A stretch of DNA of 14,472 bases, taken from NCBI GenBank assembly GCA_938038145.1, contig CALHQU010000011.1, positions 1-14,472 of the forward strand, in the 5' to 3' direction. Origin of the DNA: an uncultured Candidatus Saccharibacteria bacterium (lineage in GTDB: Bacteria > Patescibacteriota > Saccharimonadia > Saccharimonadales > Saccharimonadaceae). Numbering within the stretch: position 1 is the first letter of the stretch; every line of letters begins with the position of its first letter. The notes beneath the pieces are model-generated. The model was given only the letters and a program-made list of their open reading frames with translations. It was not told the DNA's origin and did not search any database. Below, piece after piece: positions 12,412 through 14,472 of the stretch. The position numbers were made by a program, and so were the translations under genes.

Positions 12412-13657
12412 TCTGTTTCCAGCTTTGTGATTGGCGAACTAATTTTTCTGCATCATTTGGGTCGAGCAGCAATTCTTTCACGGCGTCTTCGAGGTAAATA
12501 CCGCCCTGTGATCCTTTGAATAGAATTGTTGTATCTTTAATATTGCTATTTTTCAGGAATTTTTCAGCTTCAAGCGCCGTATCAAAAGAAATTACTTTAC
12601 AGCCATTTTTTTCAGCGATTGGTGCGAGGTGTTTTCTGGCCATTTTACCGACGGTGATAAGCAATTCTAACTGTTTAGGGTCGCAAATCTCGCCGATTTT
12701 TTTATGCTCCGATTCGGACGTTTCGCCCAGTTCATTCATATCGCCCAATACGGCAATTTTATGATCGGCAGAGATGGAATAGAGCGTTTTTAGCGAATTT
12801 TCCATGGCAATAGGGCTGGCGTTATAAGTGTCGTCCAGTAATGTGCAGCCGCGTATGCCACGTAAAATATTCATTCTACCTGAAACTGGTTTGATTTTCG
12901 TTAAAGCTGCCGCAACCTCTTCAATATTCATTCCGCAAGCTAATCCCGCCGCCGCCGCGCCAGTGATTGAGCGAATGTTATGCTTTCCGAGTACAGAAAT
13001 ATTGATATCTTGAGAGGTTTCTTCGGAATGTTTTAAATTGACAATACAACCAGTGTCTGTAGTCTTTTTAATTTCCAGGAAAACATCAGCGGATTCGTCG
13101 CCGTAACTCACGCGATTTCCAACTATGAGATTATGATATTTTTCATCGATATCATGAAGGTTGAAGATGGTTTTTTTAGCAACTTGGCTAATGGACAATT
13201 CCTCATGAGCTACCGTATCCATATTTTTGAAAAACTCCATATGCTCAGGAGCAACAGAGGTAATTATGGCAATGTCGGGTTGAATATAGCGCATAAAAAT
13301 AGCCATTTCACCAGGACAATCAACACCGCATTCTTGAATAATTATATCTGGCGATTCGGGGTTTTTTATGCTGGCGTGTGCTGCAAAGAAGACTTTTAGC
13401 CAGGCTAGGGGAGATTTGGCGTTTTTTGGTCCGTCTATGCCTAAGATTTCCAGCGGCGCACTTAAGGTTGTGTTCAAATTGCCACGACTATGGCGCACGG
13501 TGAATTTTTCTGATAGAACAGTGGCGGTTGCTGATTTTACGCTAGTTTTACCAACGCTACCGACTACGGCAATTAGTTTGGTGTCAGGATGAGATTTAAG
13601 ATATTTTTTTACATAAGAACCGAGAATTGTTTCTAAGAGATATTTGAATAATTGCAT
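12368..13657 (-). CDS. murF: MurF-like UDP-MurNAc-pentapeptide ligase lacking domain 1
   Basis: This 429-aa Mur ligase should add D-Ala-D-Ala (or an analogue) to the stem peptide. P-loop GSVGKTS (33-39), the ECG/PGEM segment (109-118), SVAPEHMEFF (134-143), GKHNIRS (224-230), SGRMN (259-263), DDTYNASP (275-282), LGDMNELGE (304-312) and the KGSQGG segment (381-386) mark it as MurF rather than MurC/D/E. The P-loop is about 75 residues nearer the N-terminus than in E. coli MurF, so the UDP-binding domain is absent, as in the MurE-like neighbour. The position that holds the carbamylated lysine appears to be glutamate (E153, by eye). An extended -10 ends 6 nt before the ATG, so the mRNA should be leaderless. 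Confidence 0.87.
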   Translation of the reverse strand: MQLFKYLLETILGSYVKKYLKSHPDTKLIAVVGSVGKTSVKSATATVLSEKFTVRHSRGNLNTTLSAPLEILGIDGPKNAKSPLAWLKVFFAAHASIKNPESPDIIIQECGVDCPGEMAIFMRYIQPDIAIITSVAPEHMEFFKNMDTVAHEELSISQVAKKTIFNLHDIDEKYHNLIVGNRVSYGDESADVFLEIKKTTDTGCIVNLKHSEETSQDINISVLGKHNIRSITGAAAAGLACGMNIEEVAAALTKIKPVSGRMNILRGIRGCTLLDDTYNASPIAMENSLKTLYSISADHKIAVLGDMNELGETSESEHKKIGEICDPKQLELLITVGKMARKHLAPIAEKNGCKVISFDTALEAEKFLKNSNIKDTTILFKGSQGGIYLEDAVKELLLDPNDAEKLVRQSQSWKQIKAKFYDSFSQSQK

Positions 13658-13663
13658 GGAGTT

Positions 13664-13672
13664 ATTATAACA
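13664..13672 (-). promoter_or_regulatory. murF: Extended -10 promoter of the MurF-like gene, leaderless
   Basis: TGT plus consensus TATAAT on the minus strand, ending 6 nt before ATG 13657. No clear -35 is seen. Confidence 0.7.
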
Positions 13673-13704
13673 GATTGAGAGATAGTAGGGAGAAGGGAGT
13701 GAGG

Positions 13705-13733
13705 TTGCTTTTTTAGTGATTTTATGGTATTAT
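13705..13733 (+). promoter_or_regulatory. Promoter of the 3'-edge gene, leaderless
   Basis: TTGCTT (13705-13710), a 17-bp spacer ending in TGG, and TATTAT (13728-13733). Seven nt separate the -10 from ATG 13741, and no Shine-Dalgarno is present. Confidence 0.7.
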
Positions 13734-13740
13734 AGCAGTT

Positions 13741-14472
13741 ATGAATACAAGCAGATCCAATAGAGAGCGAATGAGATTAAGTGAGACTGCTACTGAGGTC
13801 ATGAGATCTCCTGAGTATATAGAAGCGCAAGATGATATGCGCTCAAAGTTAGGCGAGACGGCATTAAAAATGGTATGGGCAAAGCGGTATGCTGTGTCTA
13901 AAGCTATACATATTCATCGTAGTAAACAAGAAAGTCTATATGAAACAGACGAAGATAGAAATCTGAAATTAATACAAATTATGCCGTATTGGCTTAATGC
14001 TCAGTATAAGCTTGATAATCATAAGAGTGATATGTCTCGCAAAGAGATAAAAGAGTGTAAAGAAAAAGTTACGATATTTAATAAAATCATACGTACTATG
14101 ATAAATGAAGAGCAGTGTAGTGGTATGAAGGAAACTATGGATTCCATCAATGAGGTTATGTTAAAGCTTAATTATACTCGCCGGGAGATTGAGTACGCTA
14201 GTCAGTCGTTTTATGCTGTGATTCAGGGAATGCGCCATGAAATTGCTGCTGAAAGTGCCTTAAACTGGACTTCGGGAGTTGAACTTGCTCAAATGACTAA
14301 TATTGAAGATGATCTTAATGGAGGAGATATTCATGTTGACTATGTTGATGATCAAGGCGAAAGGTTTGAATTTAACATTGATATAAAAGCGACTAAATTT
14401 TCTGCCTATAAGGCGAATGAAAGAAATTATAGGCCGGGTTATTATGCAATTTGGTCGGGATTTGATGATTAT
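13741..14472 (+). CDS. Unknown protein with PD-(D/E)XK nuclease-like motif, 3'-truncated by window edge
   Basis: 244 residues are visible and the frame is open to the edge. The N-terminal 160 residues are charged and mainly helical. From about 165 the text reads like a PD-(D/E)XK nuclease core: a helix with glutamate (HEIAAESAL, E167/E171), then GGDIHV (D196) leading into a strand, a turn, and a second strand ending IDIKAT (D214-x-K216). This order (E, then D, then D/E-x-K) is the classical metal-binding triad of restriction-like nucleases. No specific family is recognised. It follows a leaderless promoter and stands divergent from murF. It might be a defence or restriction component, a repair nuclease, or a host-derived accessory protein. 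The C-terminus and neighbours beyond the window would decide. Confidence 0.6.
   Translation, partial: MNTSRSNRERMRLSETATEVMRSPEYIEAQDDMRSKLGETALKMVWAKRYAVSKAIHIHRSKQESLYETDEDRNLKLIQIMPYWLNAQYKLDNHKSDMSRKEIKECKEKVTIFNKIIRTMINEEQCSGMKETMDSINEVMLKLNYTRREIEYASQSFYAVIQGMRHEIAAESALNWTSGVELAQMTNIEDDLNGGDIHVDYVDDQGERFEFNIDIKATKFSAYKANERNYRPGYYAIWSGFDDY

Noticed and set aside
1..14472. CRISPR arrays, insertion sequences or long direct repeats
   Set aside because: No regularly spaced repeats, transposase or paired terminal inverted repeats were seen by eye.
1..14472. UGA recoding to glycine (SR1/Gracilibacteria code)
   Set aside because: comF ends sensibly at TGA and the other genes read through without in-frame TGA, so the standard bacterial code fits.

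Overview
The window looks like chromosome of a small-genome, AT-rich bacterium of the Candidate Phyla Radiation, most likely a Candidatus Saccharibacteria (TM7) relative. The grounds are several tandem small type IV secretion pilin-like proteins, Mur ligases lacking their N-terminal domain, a compact ValS, CCA-encoded tRNAs, very short intergenic spaces and many single genes with their own promoters. No rRNA or other direct phylogenetic marker is present, so the placement is an inference. UGA acts as a normal stop (comF ends in TGA), which argues against the SR1/Gracilibacteria code.

Layout. 1-1142: three consecutive plus-strand VirB2/TrbC-like pilins (the first cut by the window edge), closed by a strong terminator. 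1149-1690: a minus-strand Hsp20 with its own terminator. 1795-3463: comF (plus) converges by 6 nt on a minus-strand unit that reads promoter, tRNA-Arg(GCG), a 77-aa membrane protein, tRNA-Ser(CGA), rlmH. 3465-4426 (minus): a two-TM conserved protein and a fourth pilin paralogue, each with its own promoter. 4477-4752 (plus): tRNA-Ser(GCT) and tRNA-Ser(TGA) with a bidirectional terminator. 4752-5834 (minus): a VanZ-RDD fusion. 5977-6318 (plus): a short orphan membrane-anchored protein. 6320-9004 (minus): valS with a structured leader holding a 7-codon ORF. 9038-11053 (minus): tsaD followed by a FemAB-type aminoacyltransferase. 11095-12411 (plus) and 12368-13657 (minus): MurE-like and MurF-like ligases overlapping tail to tail by 44 nt. 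13741 to the edge (plus): an unknown protein with a PD-(D/E)XK nuclease-like motif.

How the genes work together. Two themes recur. One is the envelope: MurE-like, MurF-like and FemAB-type proteins for peptidoglycan stem and bridge assembly, VanZ-RDD, and pilin-like T4SS subunits. The other is translation: ValS, TsaD (t6A37 of tRNA), RlmH (23S rRNA) and four tRNAs, three of them for serine.

The most striking non-coding signal is positional. For six genes, and probably a seventh, a good -10 hexamer (often extended TGn) ends only 6-8 nt before the start ATG, and there is no Shine-Dalgarno sequence. These mRNAs should be leaderless. Operon-internal genes, or genes with a longer leader, instead carry clear AAGGAG/GAGG sites. 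This split both predicts start sites and suggests widespread leaderless translation in this lineage.
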